Assembly (NCBI GenBank): GCA_017640665.1
Contig: JAEPQE010000001.1
Coordinates: forward strand, 699,262-763,261
Direction: 5' to 3'
DNA length: 64,000 nucleotides
From: Balneolaceae bacterium
GTDB taxonomy: Bacteria > Bacteroidota > Rhodothermia > Balneolales > Balneolaceae
This document shows, piece after piece, positions 1 through 9,063 of the stretch (positions are counted from its first letter, which is position 1; every line of letters begins with the position of its first letter). The notes below the pieces were generated by a model. It was not told where the DNA came from and ran no database searches. It was given only the letters and a program-made list of their open reading frames with translations. The position numbers and the translations under genes were made by a program.

Positions 1-1095
1 TTTTTCTGTGGTAACAGCAGCAAATTCATCCGCTTCATATTCATGTTTGCGGGAAGACATCTGCATGAAGATGGAAAGAATCATCTCTATCGGCGAATAC
101 AACATTCCGAAGAAAATAAGCCCGGTATATACACTCATTTGCTCCATATAGAACGCTTCAAATAAAGCTGCCTCTGAAAGGAAAAAAGAGAGTAGAAAGA
201 ACAAAACGCCCGTCTGCAAAATACTAATTACCATTCCTTTGATGATGTGTTTCTTCTTGTAGTGGCCAATTTCGTGAGCTAGAACTGCTACTAATTCCGG
301 AATCGTATGATTTTCAATCAGTGTGTCGTAAAGGGCAACCCGTTTATTCTTACCAAAGCCCGTGAAAAACGCGTTTGATTTACTGGATCTTTTTGAACCA
401 TCAATCACAAATAATCCCTGAAGCGGGAAATTTACTTTTTCGGTGTATTCCTCTATCGCCGTTCTGAGCTCCCCTTCTTCAAGCGGAGTAAATTTATTGA
501 ACAATGGCATGATCCAGGTTGGTGCTACGTACTGCATAATCAGTGTAAAAAAGGTGACTGCAAGCCAAGCATACAACCAGGCAAAATCTCCGGTGTACAT
601 AAAGAAAGCCAACACCCCAGCGAGCAAAGGAATGCCAATAACGGCTCCGAGTAATAATCCCTTTATCAAATCTAACACAAAGGTTTTGGGTGTTGTTTTA
701 TTGAAGCCAAAGCGCTCTTCAATCACAAAAGTGGAGTACACACTAAAAGGAAGAGAAATTATAGTTTTCGCTATCATCAAAATTCCGATAAAAAATAGTC
801 CGGTAACTAGTTCTCCAAATTCCCATGAACGCACAATCTGATCCAGCCAGTTAAATCCTCCTGAGAACCAAAACGCCAATAGTAGTGCGAGATCAAATAT
901 ACCAGTGAAAAAACCGAAACGCGTTGTGACTTTCGTGTATTCCTGAGATTTGGCATACGTCTCTTCATCATATACTTCTGAAAATTCATCCGGAAGTTTT
1001 TTGGTAAGGGCTTTTAGATTCAACCAGTTTGAGCTGATATCGAGGATAAAATCTACTGCAATTGCAGCCAGAATTATTATTAGGTATATATTCAT
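1..1095 (-). CDS. M48 family (Ste24-like) membrane metallopeptidase, C-terminus cut by window edge
   Basis: Open reading frame of 365 codons reading from an ATG at 1095 into the window edge without a stop. Several hydrophobic segments are visible in the N-terminal half, followed by the zinc motif HEIGH at about residues 274-278 and a downstream YEADEFA stretch that would supply the third (Glu) ligand near residue 352. The FxxGFGKNKR-type stretch before HEIGH is typical of CAAX prenyl protease 1/Ste24 relatives. In bacteria such proteins act in inner-membrane protein quality control. The gene diverges from the dioxygenase gene at 1242. Family call is firm; the substrate is unknown. Confidence 0.9.
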   Translation of the reverse strand, partial: MNIYLIIILAAIAVDFILDISSNWLNLKALTKKLPDEFSEVYDEETYAKSQEYTKVTTRFGFFTGIFDLALLLAFWFSGGFNWLDQIVRSWEFGELVTGLFFIGILMIAKTIISLPFSVYSTFVIEERFGFNKTTPKTFVLDLIKGLLLGAVIGIPLLAGVLAFFMYTGDFAWLYAWLAVTFFTLIMQYVAPTWIMPLFNKFTPLEEGELRTAIEEYTEKVNFPLQGLFVIDGSKRSSKSNAFFTGFGKNKRVALYDTLIENHTIPELVAVLAHEIGHYKKKHIIKGMVISILQTGVLFFLLSFFLSEAALFEAFYMEQMSVYTGLIFFGMLYSPIEMILSIFMQMSSRKHEYEADEFAAVTTEK

Positions 1096-1182
1096 AGCTG
1101 AAGGTATTCAAAAAGGTTTTAAATATCCTGAACTGAACTCCGGGTAATTATGAATTCCTCGATTAGGATAATAGATAAGTCC

Positions 1183-1216
1183 AAATAGTTTAATGTTAAA
1201 CTATTTTTTACCTTTG
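1183..1216 (+). promoter_or_regulatory. 24-bp palindromic operator next to a TAnnTTTG promoter box
   Basis: Arms AAATAGTTTAA (1183-1193) and TTAAACTATTT (1196-1206) are exact inverse complements separated by two bases. Directly downstream, TACCTTTG (1209-1216) fits the Bacteroidetes -7 box TAnnTTTG, and AAGGAG precedes the ATG at 1242. The palindrome lies where the -33 region would be, so a bound dimer should block transcription of the downstream pair. By analogy with MhqR and YodB control of mhq genes in Bacillus, a MarR- or HxlR-type repressor is a reasonable guess. No regulator gene is adjacent. Confidence 0.6.
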
Positions 1217-1241
1217 TGAGGTAATTAAATAAGGAGTTACT

Positions 1242-2171
1242 ATGAATCACAATAAAGGATTACATCACATCACTGTTTTGGCAGGCGACCCAAAAGAGAA
1301 TGCCGATTTTTATATCAATACGCTTGGTATGAGGATGGTAAAAAAATCGGTCAACCAAGACGACCCTGGTACCTATCACTTATTTTATGGGAATGAAGCT
1401 GCTACCCCTGGTTCGAGTCTGACTTTCTTTCCCTGGCCGAGAGCTCATAAAGGAATTGCTGGATCCGGCGAGGCAGTTAATGTTGCCTTTAAAGTACCGG
1501 AAGGGTCAAAGGATTTCTGGATTTCAAGATTGAAAGAACAAGGAATTAGTACCTCAGAATGGTTTGAGGTTTTTGGAAAACAAGCTATTCGGTTTGAAGA
1601 TCCTGATGGGCTCGAATTAGATCTGGTTTTTGATGGTAGCGCTAAAGAAAAAGTGAGCAACTATGAAAGCCCGGTACCTAATGTTTATGTAATACAAGGT
1701 TTCGAATCCACCCGTCTCAAAGTTCGCCGACCGGATAGTACCTCAAGTATTCTTGAAGATATATTTGAGTTTAGCGAACAGGATTCAAATGCGAGTCAAA
1801 CTCTTTATCAAACAGATGCGAGAATTGGAAGCTCGGTAATTATTGAATCAACAGATGAAGATCCGGGACGCGGGGGAAGAGGAATTGTCCATCATGTTGC
1901 ATTCCGTGCAAAAGATCTTAATGAGTTAAAAGAGCTGCGTGAAAAAGTAATCAGTAAAGGGCTCCAACCCTCTGAAGTGATCGATCGACACTGGTTTAAA
2001 TCAGTCTACTTCAGAGAGCCAAGTGGTGTTCTTTTTGAAATTGCTACGGATGGTCCAGGTTATGCAGTGGATGAAGATTTCGAGCATCTTGGAGAAAAGC
2101 TCATTCTTACTCCATGGCTGGAACCTCGACGAAAATATATCGAAAGTATTTTACCTAAAATTGAGGTATAA
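1242..2171 (+). CDS. mhqO: VOC-family ring-cleaving dioxygenase (MhqO-like)
   Basis: The 309-residue protein has two glyoxalase/VOC halves (about residues 5-135 and 145-275). Candidate metal ligands are His8/His9, His217/His218 and Glu266 in GVLFEIATD. Length and layout match the MhqO/LinE-like extradiol hydroquinone dioxygenases, cytosolic enzymes that open (hydro)quinone rings with Fe(II). A clear AAGGAG precedes the start. The stop lies 2 bases before the hydrolase gene, matching the mhqO-mhqD pairing of Firmicutes and pointing to detoxification of quinones or other electrophiles. The exact substrate is inferred. Confidence 0.85.
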   Translation: MNHNKGLHHITVLAGDPKENADFYINTLGMRMVKKSVNQDDPGTYHLFYGNEAATPGSSLTFFPWPRAHKGIAGSGEAVNVAFKVPEGSKDFWISRLKEQGISTSEWFEVFGKQAIRFEDPDGLELDLVFDGSAKEKVSNYESPVPNVYVIQGFESTRLKVRRPDSTSSILEDIFEFSEQDSNASQTLYQTDARIGSSVIIESTDEDPGRGGRGIVHHVAFRAKDLNELKELREKVISKGLQPSEVIDRHWFKSVYFREPSGVLFEIATDGPGYAVDEDFEHLGEKLILTPWLEPRRKYIESILPKIEV

Positions 2172-2173
2172 CC

Positions 2174-2824
2174 ATGAGTGATTTCAATAATCCACATCAA
2201 AACCAACCTGTTGCTGTAACCGGTAAAGACATAAATGAAGCTAAATTTGCGATGATTATGATTCATGGTAGGGGAGCTTCTGCGCAAAGTATCATAGGGC
2301 TATCCAATGAGTTCGAGAATACCGATGACTTTATATTTCTTGCACCTCAGGCAAGTGACCATACCTGGTATCCTTATTCGTTTCTGGCTCCCAGAGATCA
2401 GAACCAACCCGGCATTAACTCGGGATTAAAAGCTATTTCTGATATCATAAAAAAATTGAACGCCCAAGGAATAGCGAATGACCATATTTTTCTTCTAGGA
2501 TTCTCGCAAGGAGCTTGTCTCGCATCAGAATATGCCGTTCGAAATCCTGATAAATACGCCGGAGTAATTGCTTTGAGCGGTGGTGTTATTGGAGATTCAA
2601 TAAATCCGTCTGAATATGTTGGAGATTTAAAAGAAACCCCTATGTTTATGGGCTGCAGTGATGTTGATGCTCACATTCCGGTTCAGCGACTTGATGAAAC
2701 CCAGAAGGTATTTGAAAAGCTTGGGGCTAAGGTTCAGAAAAAGATCTATCCGGGCATGGGACATCTGGTTAATGAGGATGAGATTCGGAATATCAATACA
2801 CTTATTGAACAATCTTTAAGGTAA
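2174..2824 (+). CDS. mhqD: alpha/beta hydrolase, phospholipase/carboxylesterase family (MhqD-like)
   Basis: This 216-residue cytosolic alpha/beta hydrolase has an oxyanion-side HGRG (31-34), nucleophile Ser111 in GFSQGA, probable acid Asp165 and His197 in GMGH. That is a complete triad, and the length is normal for the phospholipase/carboxylesterase family. It begins 2 bases after the dioxygenase stop and so belongs to the same transcript. It is expected to hydrolyse ester or ring-fission products arising from quinone breakdown. Its 3' end overlaps the convergent mini-gene at 2816 by 9 bases. Pathway role is inferred from the pairing. Confidence 0.85.
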   Translation: MSDFNNPHQNQPVAVTGKDINEAKFAMIMIHGRGASAQSIIGLSNEFENTDDFIFLAPQASDHTWYPYSFLAPRDQNQPGINSGLKAISDIIKKLNAQGIANDHIFLLGFSQGACLASEYAVRNPDKYAGVIALSGGVIGDSINPSEYVGDLKETPMFMGCSDVDAHIPVQRLDETQKVFEKLGAKVQKKIYPGMGHLVNEDEIRNINTLIEQSLR

Positions 2825-3016
2825 TTCCTCTTCCTGATTCTTTTTTTCACGCAGTTTTTTAATCGCATACGCTCCACCGGCGGCGGCTAATAAACTGAGT
2901 CCGCCATCAATGGGCGCTTGCGAAGGGGCCGCGGGAAGTGCGGGTTGAGCGAAAACCGAACTTGTTGTAATTATAAGGGTTGAGATGGTGAGTAATATCA
3001 AATACGTTGTTTTCAT
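2816..3016 (-). CDS. PID-CTERM mini-protein (exported, 66 aa)
   Basis: This 66-residue protein has a signal peptide ending at VFA-Q, a short Pro/Ala linker, then PIDGG followed by a small hydrophobic segment (GGLSLLAAAGGAYAI) and a basic tail KKLREKK. That tripartite C-terminus matches the PID-CTERM putative sorting signal of Bacteroidetes mini-proteins. Almost nothing remains between the signal peptide and the sorting motif, so the product may be little more than a processed peptide or membrane anchor. It sits downstream of the large T9SS cargo gene on the same strand. Function is unknown. Confidence 0.75.
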   Translation of the reverse strand: MKTTYLILLTISTLIITTSSVFAQPALPAAPSQAPIDGGLSLLAAAGGAYAIKKLREKKNQEEELP

Positions 3017-3036
3017 TTTTTTGAAATATGAATTAG

Positions 3037-3087
3037 GAACATGAGAATCACGAATTGAGATATTCCTGATTCGCGATTCTCATATTC
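3037..3087 (-). repeat. 19-bp stem-loop just after the RCC1 gene stop
   Basis: Arms 3037-3055 and 3069-3087 pair over 19 positions around a 13-base loop. Two positions are not Watson-Crick, and both become G-U wobbles only in minus-strand RNA, the direction in which the neighbouring genes are read. The stem begins two bases beyond the stop codon of the RCC1 gene. No U-run follows, so a role as 3'-end stabiliser or processing signal is as likely as termination. Confidence 0.6.
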
Positions 3088-3089
3088 AA

Positions 3090-6000
3090 TTATTTTATAA
3101 GGGTCATTTTCTTTGTGAGGGTTTTGTTGCCTACATTAAGGCGGTAGATGTACATTCCTGAAGCTAGATTTCTCGCATCAAACCGAATTTGGTATCGCCC
3201 GGCTTTCAAGGTTTCTCCTTCGATTAGAGAAGCAACTTTCCTCCCAAGCACGTCAAAAATTTCCAGGCGAACCTGGTTTGTTTTTGGTACTCCGAAAGCG
3301 ATTGTGGAGGCAGGGTTGAACGGATTTGGGTAGTTTTGGCTAAGCTCAACTTCTTCAGGAATATCACTAAATGGTTCTCCGTTTACCGATGTAGCCGGAT
3401 TGATTGTAAGAATGAATCTTGGCGCTATTTCTGTACTTTTGCCAAGCCCTGTTGTAATAAGCAAAGATTCCGGGGTCAGATCGTCTGGCTTCTTTACTTT
3501 AGCCGATCCCATTGTAAAAGTGTATGGCTCGGAAAAATCTGAAGTCGTTTCCAGTTTCGAGTCGTACAAGCCTACTTCCCATCCATCCGGCAAATTCAGA
3601 TCTTTCAATGAAATCTGATGTTTTGTTTTACTGTTTGTAGCCTTAAGAGCAAGCGGAACCTCAAGTGGTTTTGAAATAACCGGTAAACTATTTATATCCA
3701 GATGTGTAGTGTCATTAAGGATGGAGGCCATAGTTACATAGTTTACAGAAAATGGATTGAATTGGTAGGCATCGGATTCATCAATCCCAAACTCGCCTTC
3801 CTCAGAAAACTGGAACCATACTTTGTTGGTATAACCGGAATCGCTTTTGAGCTCTAATGAAAAATAAATTGGGTCAGGTTTTACCAATCGTTTTCCAAGA
3901 AATCGTTTAGCCGAATCGGTTTTGGCTGATTCCGGAATTTCAAGGCTTGGATTTACTCCTGTTGTTTGAACAAAGAATGCATTAAATGCTCCAATTTCTC
4001 CATCTGTTAAACTTCCAAGAGCCCCATTCCAGCTTTTCCATGCGGAAGTATTGATATCGTACACATATATGGAATTTGACAATCCCGAACGATTGAATCC
4101 ATCCCAGTCGATATCATTGCGAAATGGATTTCCTATCAATGCCCAACCGTTTAAAGATTGGTTGAGCAAAGAAGTATAATTCTGAGTTCCTTTTGGTGCG
4201 TTCCCTTCAATTTTTATGGTTTTAGGAAACCCGTTATCTCCTGGAGTTTCCGGGCCATTATCATCGCTGAATACATACACAAGAATTCCTTCTCCGGGAT
4301 GAAGGGAATTAGACATATTGTTTACCGAAGTCCAGTTGGTATCAGAAAGGTTAGTTGATGTTTTTGGCCAACGATACACATTAGAAGCTCCTCCAGAATG
4401 GTCTGCTCCTGTAAAACCCTGTGTCCAAAGATCGTCTAGTAAAGAAGCAAAGGAAGAATCCGCAACAGGGCTGCTTAGAAGTCTCCATCCTTGAGAGCCG
4501 GTAATTTTAAGTTGAGCGCCAGCCCCATTACTTAGCAAGCCTTCTGGTAAAATGGTAAGTTTAAATCGAGCACCGGATTTTTTTTGCTTATCGGTTCGGA
4601 AGATGGAAGCCATACTTGGTGGAGATGCAAGATTTTGCTTTTTTACTTTTTCCGAGCCCATCTTAAATGCGTACGCTTCGCTAAGATCCGTAGTAATATC
4701 AAGCTCTGAATCATGCAGTATGATCTCCCATCCTTCAGGAATGTTCAAATCTCCTTTAATAATAGTGTGCTCAATTCCTATGTGCGTGGTTTGAAGCGCA
4801 AGGGAAACATCGAACTTTTGAGTAATTATTGGCAGACTACTGATGTCTAGGTGTGTGGTATCGTTGAGAACGGAAGCTATAGTGACGTAATTAGGTGAAA
4901 GTGGATTGAGTTGGTAGGCATCGGATTCATCAATCCCAAGCTCGCCTTCCTCAGAAAACTGGAACCATACTTTGTTGGTGAACCCCGAATCACTTTTCAA
5001 TTCCAATGAGAAATAAAAAGGATTTGCTTTGGCAATGGCTTTTCCTAAAAAACTATTCGCGGAATCTGTTTTTGCGCTTTCAGGAATTTCAAGGCTTGGA
5101 TTTACTCCTGTTGTTTGAACAAAGAATGCATTAAAAGCTCCTACTTCTCCATCACTTAAACTACCCAGTGTTCCGTTCCAGCTTTTCCAGCCAGAAGTGT
5201 TCGTATCGTACACATACACCGAGTTCGACAAATTAGATCGCAAGAAGCTATCCCAGTCCACATCTTTTCGGAATGGATTCCCGACTAGTGCCCATCCGTT
5301 TACGTTAGAATTAAGTAGCGATGTAAGTGATTGTGTTCCTGTCGGTTCACGACCTTCAAGTTGTAGCGTTTTTGGAAATCCGGCATCTCCTGCCACGCCA
5401 GGACCGTTATCATCACTGAATACATACACCAGCACTCCTTCTCCGGGATGCAACGAGTCTGACATATTATTTACGGATGTCCAATTAGTGTTGGACAAAT
5501 CCGTAGTAGTATTTGGCCAACGATATACATTGGAAACTCCACCCGAATGATCAGCTCCTGTAAATCCCTGTGTCCACAGATCATCTAATAAAGGAGCAAA
5601 GGAAGAATCGGCTACGGGACTGGTTAAAATTCTCCAGCCTTCAACCCCCGTAAGTTGTTGTGAAGATTCTTTATAATTTTGAATGGCATATTTTTTAAAC
5701 AAATAAGATTCCACTTTTCGGCGATCGTTATCACTCAATATATCTGTGTAAATGATGACTTCAGCAATGTCCCCGTTAAGGAATCCTGAATTGTCCGCTC
5801 TGACGCCTAAATATAAGGTTTCGGCATCGGCACTATGGGCATCTACGCTCAATTCTGTAGATGAACGATTTACACTCAACACCGCCTGTGTTGATGTTGC
5901 TCTTGCATTAAATAATTGAGCCGTACTGTCCGTGAAATTTCCCGCTGTGCCTATGTCGATATACGTGGAAGCGGTGGGAATAAACCGCGCTCCGGCCGCT

Positions 6001-8774
6001 CCGTTCACGTGCAATTCGTATCGTTCGCTGCTTCCCGCTATTAAAAACTCGGTACTGGAATGCGAAGTTGCAGATTTTGCCACAATGAATACTTCGTAGT
6101 CACTGTTTTGGATGCCCAATGTTGACGCTGTTGGCAACGTAACCCAATTGCTCCCATTAAAACGAACTGCCCGTTGGTTGTTAATAACACTATCTGCTAC
6201 CATAGGTTTACGGATGGAATTATTCTCAAAACCATCATTATCATTTCCACTCAGATCTTTCCAGGTATTTAGAGTATCTCCAAAGGCAGTAATTCCACGA
6301 CCAGCATCTAAGTGTAGAGCTAAATTCGTGGTGGGAATGGGTGACGTTAACCAATTGAAATTGGCAATGGGTTGTGGTGTTTCGTCCCCCGACTCAGGCA
6401 ATCCATTACCCAATGCTCCTAACCTTGTAATTGTTCCAGAATCCAAACCAAAACTGAGTACCGTTCCTTCATCCAACAATGCCAAAGAATGTTTGCGATT
6501 GGTGGTAATTGCTAGTGCACGCTTGCCATATATTTCAGCATTATTCAATAATGTAGGAACATTTAAATCAGTAAAAGAAGATCCCTCAAAACCAACTGTA
6601 TGCGTGTTTCCAAAGCTGAAAACTGAACCATCATTCATTAACAGCATAGAAGTTTTTACCCCAGCTGCTACTGCTATCGGCTTTTTCCCCGATATATTGG
6701 AACTTGTGATTTGGGTAGGTACATAATTATCTGTTTTGTTGCCCAATCCTAATTGTCCATCCGAGCCTTCCCCAAAGCTATATACGCTAGAATCGCTGGC
6801 AATAAATAAAAAATGAGGGCTTGGATCGATAGTATTGTTTGATCCCCCAATTGCAGCATCTATAAAAGTTTTTCCCAAAGAAGTTAGATGGGTTGCTAAA
6901 GTGGGTACATTCAAAGTATCAGTATTTCCGAACCCCATCGCGCCGTTTTTACCGGAACCCCAAATAAACACACTTCCATCCGAAGCCATAGCCAAGCTAT
7001 TATTCGCACCAACTGCAATATCGGTTATTGTTTTACCGGACAAACTTGAATGTGTTATCTGTGTTGGAACCCGGCGATTGTTGAAATCACCAAGCCCGAG
7101 TTGCCCCTCAACATTTCTGCCAAAAGCATATATACTCCCATCTTCTGTAAGCAATAAGGTATGCCCTGAATGCGCTGAAGTGGCTTGTTCACCAGTAGAT
7201 GCAATATCAATCACTTTTTTACCAGATAGGTTAGTATGATTGATAAGAGTAGGCACGTACACATCCACACTGTCTTCAAAACCAAGTTCACCAAATCTAT
7301 TTGACCCAAACCCATACACCTTGCCTTCATCAGTAAGCAAGAAAGATTGAAGACCACCTGCTTTTACGGCCACAATATTTTTTCCTGCAATGTTGGAGTG
7401 TGAAAGTTGGGTAGGCGTACTTTTTAAACGATCATAGCTACGGCCAAGATAAGAGTTAGATGTAGTTGAATAATCAGCTTGATCTGTTCCCCCAAAACTA
7501 TAGGCAACACCCGCGCTATCTATAATAATACTATGGATGGCACCAGCTGCTACGCTGCTTATCACCTTCCCGCTAATAAAGCTGTTGTTGATTGGTCTGG
7601 GGTGATTAATAGTTAGTATCGTTCCCACACCGTGGTTTCCATTCGAACCGGAACCAAATCCATATACAAGGCCATCGGCTGTTTGAAGCAGGCCATGAGA
7701 CTTACCTATAGAAATATCAGAAATAGTTTTACCCAAAGTGGCAGAACTGGTGTATTCGGTGGGAAAATCACTAATAGTAAAACCGAAATCATCGCCAAAA
7801 ATAAACAGGGTTCCATCCGAAGCCAGGAGTAACCCTGTTTCATGTGTTTTAGAAATTTTGGTTACCATTTTCCCTGAAAGGTTAGCATGAGAAATAGCTG
7901 TAGGCGTTAATAAATCGCTTGCCAGTGTGCCATGCCCAAGTCCTGCTCGGAAATTTCCCCAACTATAAATAGTTCCATCTGTGGTTAAAACCAGGCTTGA
8001 CCCAACTCCTGCCTCTATATCAGTGATCGTTTTATTTGCAAAATTGGATTTCGGAATTTTAACGGGTGAAATTTTTGATACCCTAGTACTATCCCCTAAT
8101 TGACCATTTACATTCTCGCCAAAAGCAAATACTTGATTGCTGTCCGAAAGCATTATCGTATGATTATTCCCGGCAGCGATTTGCACAATCCTGTGTCCAC
8201 TTATATTAGAAGTATCAACCAAGGTTGGTACTAAAATTTCGCCTGGCGTTGTAGAGCCTATACCTAAATACCCGTTATTATTATGTCCCATCACAAATAC
8301 ACTACCATCATGAGCTAATAACACCGAAAAGTTTTTTCCTGCTGAAACAGCAACAAACTTTTTCCCGGTAATATTCGCATGAGATATTTGAGTAGGATCT
8401 CGACGGGAGACTTTGTCGTCATGTCCCAATTGTCCGTAATTATTTTCTCCAAAGCTGTAAACGGTACTGTCTTCAGCAATCATTAGTGTAAATTCATCTC
8501 CACCTGTATCTTTACTTACAGCCGCTGCTATAATTTTTTTCCCACCAAGATTGGAGTGTGTTATTGGAGCAGCTATATCGTAGCGCCCGCCATTTCCTTG
8601 CCCTAGGGTACCATGGGTACCTTCCCCAAAAGTGTATACGGTACCGTTGTCGGTAAGTACAAGGCTTTGGTTTTCCCCAACTGCTATACCGGGCGATACC
8701 GTTTGTGCCTGTGCTGTTATAAAAAGAAGGGAAAGTAGAAGTACCCCGAAAAAACTTAGGTGTAAGGATTTCAT
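3090..8774 (-). CDS. very large RCC1-repeat type IX secretion cargo protein
   Basis: The 1894-residue protein is laid out as follows: signal peptide (1-24); a long array of RCC1/alpha-tubulin-suppressor-like repeats with recurring VYSFGxGxxGQLG and ISGKxIxxIAAG (about 25-810); a LamG/concanavalin-like module starting near LALHLDAGRGI (about 810-1040); two copies of a roughly 380-residue module (about 1045-1425 and 1425-1805); and a T9SS type A C-terminal domain from NYPNPFNP (about 1810-1894) ending in KKMTLIK. It should be exported and anchored or released at the cell surface. RCC1 propellers usually mediate binding; no catalytic motif is visible. The partner is unknown. Confidence 0.88.
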   Translation of the reverse strand: MKSLHLSFFGVLLLSLLFITAQAQTVSPGIAVGENQSLVLTDNGTVYTFGEGTHGTLGQGNGGRYDIAAPITHSNLGGKKIIAAAVSKDTGGDEFTLMIAEDSTVYSFGENNYGQLGHDDKVSRRDPTQISHANITGKKFVAVSAGKNFSVLLAHDGSVFVMGHNNNGYLGIGSTTPGEILVPTLVDTSNISGHRIVQIAAGNNHTIMLSDSNQVFAFGENVNGQLGDSTRVSKISPVKIPKSNFANKTITDIEAGVGSSLVLTTDGTIYSWGNFRAGLGHGTLASDLLTPTAISHANLSGKMVTKISKTHETGLLLASDGTLFIFGDDFGFTISDFPTEYTSSATLGKTISDISIGKSHGLLQTADGLVYGFGSGSNGNHGVGTILTINHPRPINNSFISGKVISSVAAGAIHSIIIDSAGVAYSFGGTDQADYSTTSNSYLGRSYDRLKSTPTQLSHSNIAGKNIVAVKAGGLQSFLLTDEGKVYGFGSNRFGELGFEDSVDVYVPTLINHTNLSGKKVIDIASTGEQATSAHSGHTLLLTEDGSIYAFGRNVEGQLGLGDFNNRRVPTQITHSSLSGKTITDIAVGANNSLAMASDGSVFIWGSGKNGAMGFGNTDTLNVPTLATHLTSLGKTFIDAAIGGSNNTIDPSPHFLFIASDSSVYSFGEGSDGQLGLGNKTDNYVPTQITSSNISGKKPIAVAAGVKTSMLLMNDGSVFSFGNTHTVGFEGSSFTDLNVPTLLNNAEIYGKRALAITTNRKHSLALLDEGTVLSFGLDSGTITRLGALGNGLPESGDETPQPIANFNWLTSPIPTTNLALHLDAGRGITAFGDTLNTWKDLSGNDNDGFENNSIRKPMVADSVINNQRAVRFNGSNWVTLPTASTLGIQNSDYEVFIVAKSATSHSSTEFLIAGSSERYELHVNGAAGARFIPTASTYIDIGTAGNFTDSTAQLFNARATSTQAVLSVNRSSTELSVDAHSADAETLYLGVRADNSGFLNGDIAEVIIYTDILSDNDRRKVESYLFKKYAIQNYKESSQQLTGVEGWRILTSPVADSSFAPLLDDLWTQGFTGADHSGGVSNVYRWPNTTTDLSNTNWTSVNNMSDSLHPGEGVLVYVFSDDNGPGVAGDAGFPKTLQLEGREPTGTQSLTSLLNSNVNGWALVGNPFRKDVDWDSFLRSNLSNSVYVYDTNTSGWKSWNGTLGSLSDGEVGAFNAFFVQTTGVNPSLEIPESAKTDSANSFLGKAIAKANPFYFSLELKSDSGFTNKVWFQFSEEGELGIDESDAYQLNPLSPNYVTIASVLNDTTHLDISSLPIITQKFDVSLALQTTHIGIEHTIIKGDLNIPEGWEIILHDSELDITTDLSEAYAFKMGSEKVKKQNLASPPSMASIFRTDKQKKSGARFKLTILPEGLLSNGAGAQLKITGSQGWRLLSSPVADSSFASLLDDLWTQGFTGADHSGGASNVYRWPKTSTNLSDTNWTSVNNMSNSLHPGEGILVYVFSDDNGPETPGDNGFPKTIKIEGNAPKGTQNYTSLLNQSLNGWALIGNPFRNDIDWDGFNRSGLSNSIYVYDINTSAWKSWNGALGSLTDGEIGAFNAFFVQTTGVNPSLEIPESAKTDSAKRFLGKRLVKPDPIYFSLELKSDSGYTNKVWFQFSEEGEFGIDESDAYQFNPFSVNYVTMASILNDTTHLDINSLPVISKPLEVPLALKATNSKTKHQISLKDLNLPDGWEVGLYDSKLETTSDFSEPYTFTMGSAKVKKPDDLTPESLLITTGLGKSTEIAPRFILTINPATSVNGEPFSDIPEEVELSQNYPNPFNPASTIAFGVPKTNQVRLEIFDVLGRKVASLIEGETLKAGRYQIRFDARNLASGMYIYRLNVGNKTLTKKMTLIK

Positions 8775-8833
8775 AGTCGTGAGTGGAAGGTTAATCTATA
8801 CACCTAAAATCTATGATTTCGTGCCTGTGCAGA

Positions 8834-8862
8834 TGTGTCAACTTTCTGCGTAGGTGTGTCAA
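8834..8862. promoter_or_regulatory. paired TGTGTCAA direct repeats upstream of the RCC1 gene
   Basis: TGTGTCAA occurs at 8834-8841 and again at 8855-8862, 21 bp apart, so both copies face the same side of the helix. On the minus strand each reads TTGACACA and contains a TTGACA -35-like core. They lie 60-90 bp upstream of the RCC1 gene start. Same-face direct repeats of this spacing suit AraC-type dimers, and the neighbouring hybrid kinase carries an AraC domain. Confidence 0.4.
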
Positions 8863-8910
8863 ATATGGGTTTTTGTGCTTTCAAGGCGGGTAGCATTGCA
8901 TCAAGGAAGA

Positions 8911-9061
8911 AAGTCTCCCCTAGAGGGGAGATGAATCCATTGGCAAGTTCCCGATGGATTCTGAGGGGTGTTGTTATGTTTAAAAGTTTTGAGCCGATCC
9001 AACACCTTCCGCTTGCATTCGCTTTGCTCATTCCAGCACCTCTTTCAAGGGAGGACTTTTT
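8911..9061. repeat. compound palindromic intergenic repeat
   Basis: The stretch contains nested inverted repeats: TCTCCCC/GGGGAGA around TAGA (8914-8931) and AATCCAT/ATGGATT (8934-8940 and 8954-8960). It ends with GCACCTCTTTCAAGGGAGGAC running up to the stop codon of the hybrid kinase. Nothing in it looks coding. The structure is that of dispersed REP-like elements. Its edge coincides with the kinase stop, so it may have reshaped that gene's last codons. Confidence 0.5.
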
Positions 9062-9063
9062 CT

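Noticed and set aside
443-841. Plus-strand open frame over the start of the window
   Set aside because: It is antisense to the M48 gene, which reads continuously on the minus strand with HEIGH and membrane helices.
6112-6726. 204-codon plus-strand frame inside the RCC1 gene
   Set aside because: It is the antisense of RCC1 repeats and LamG sequence, with no ribosome site and no recognisable domain.
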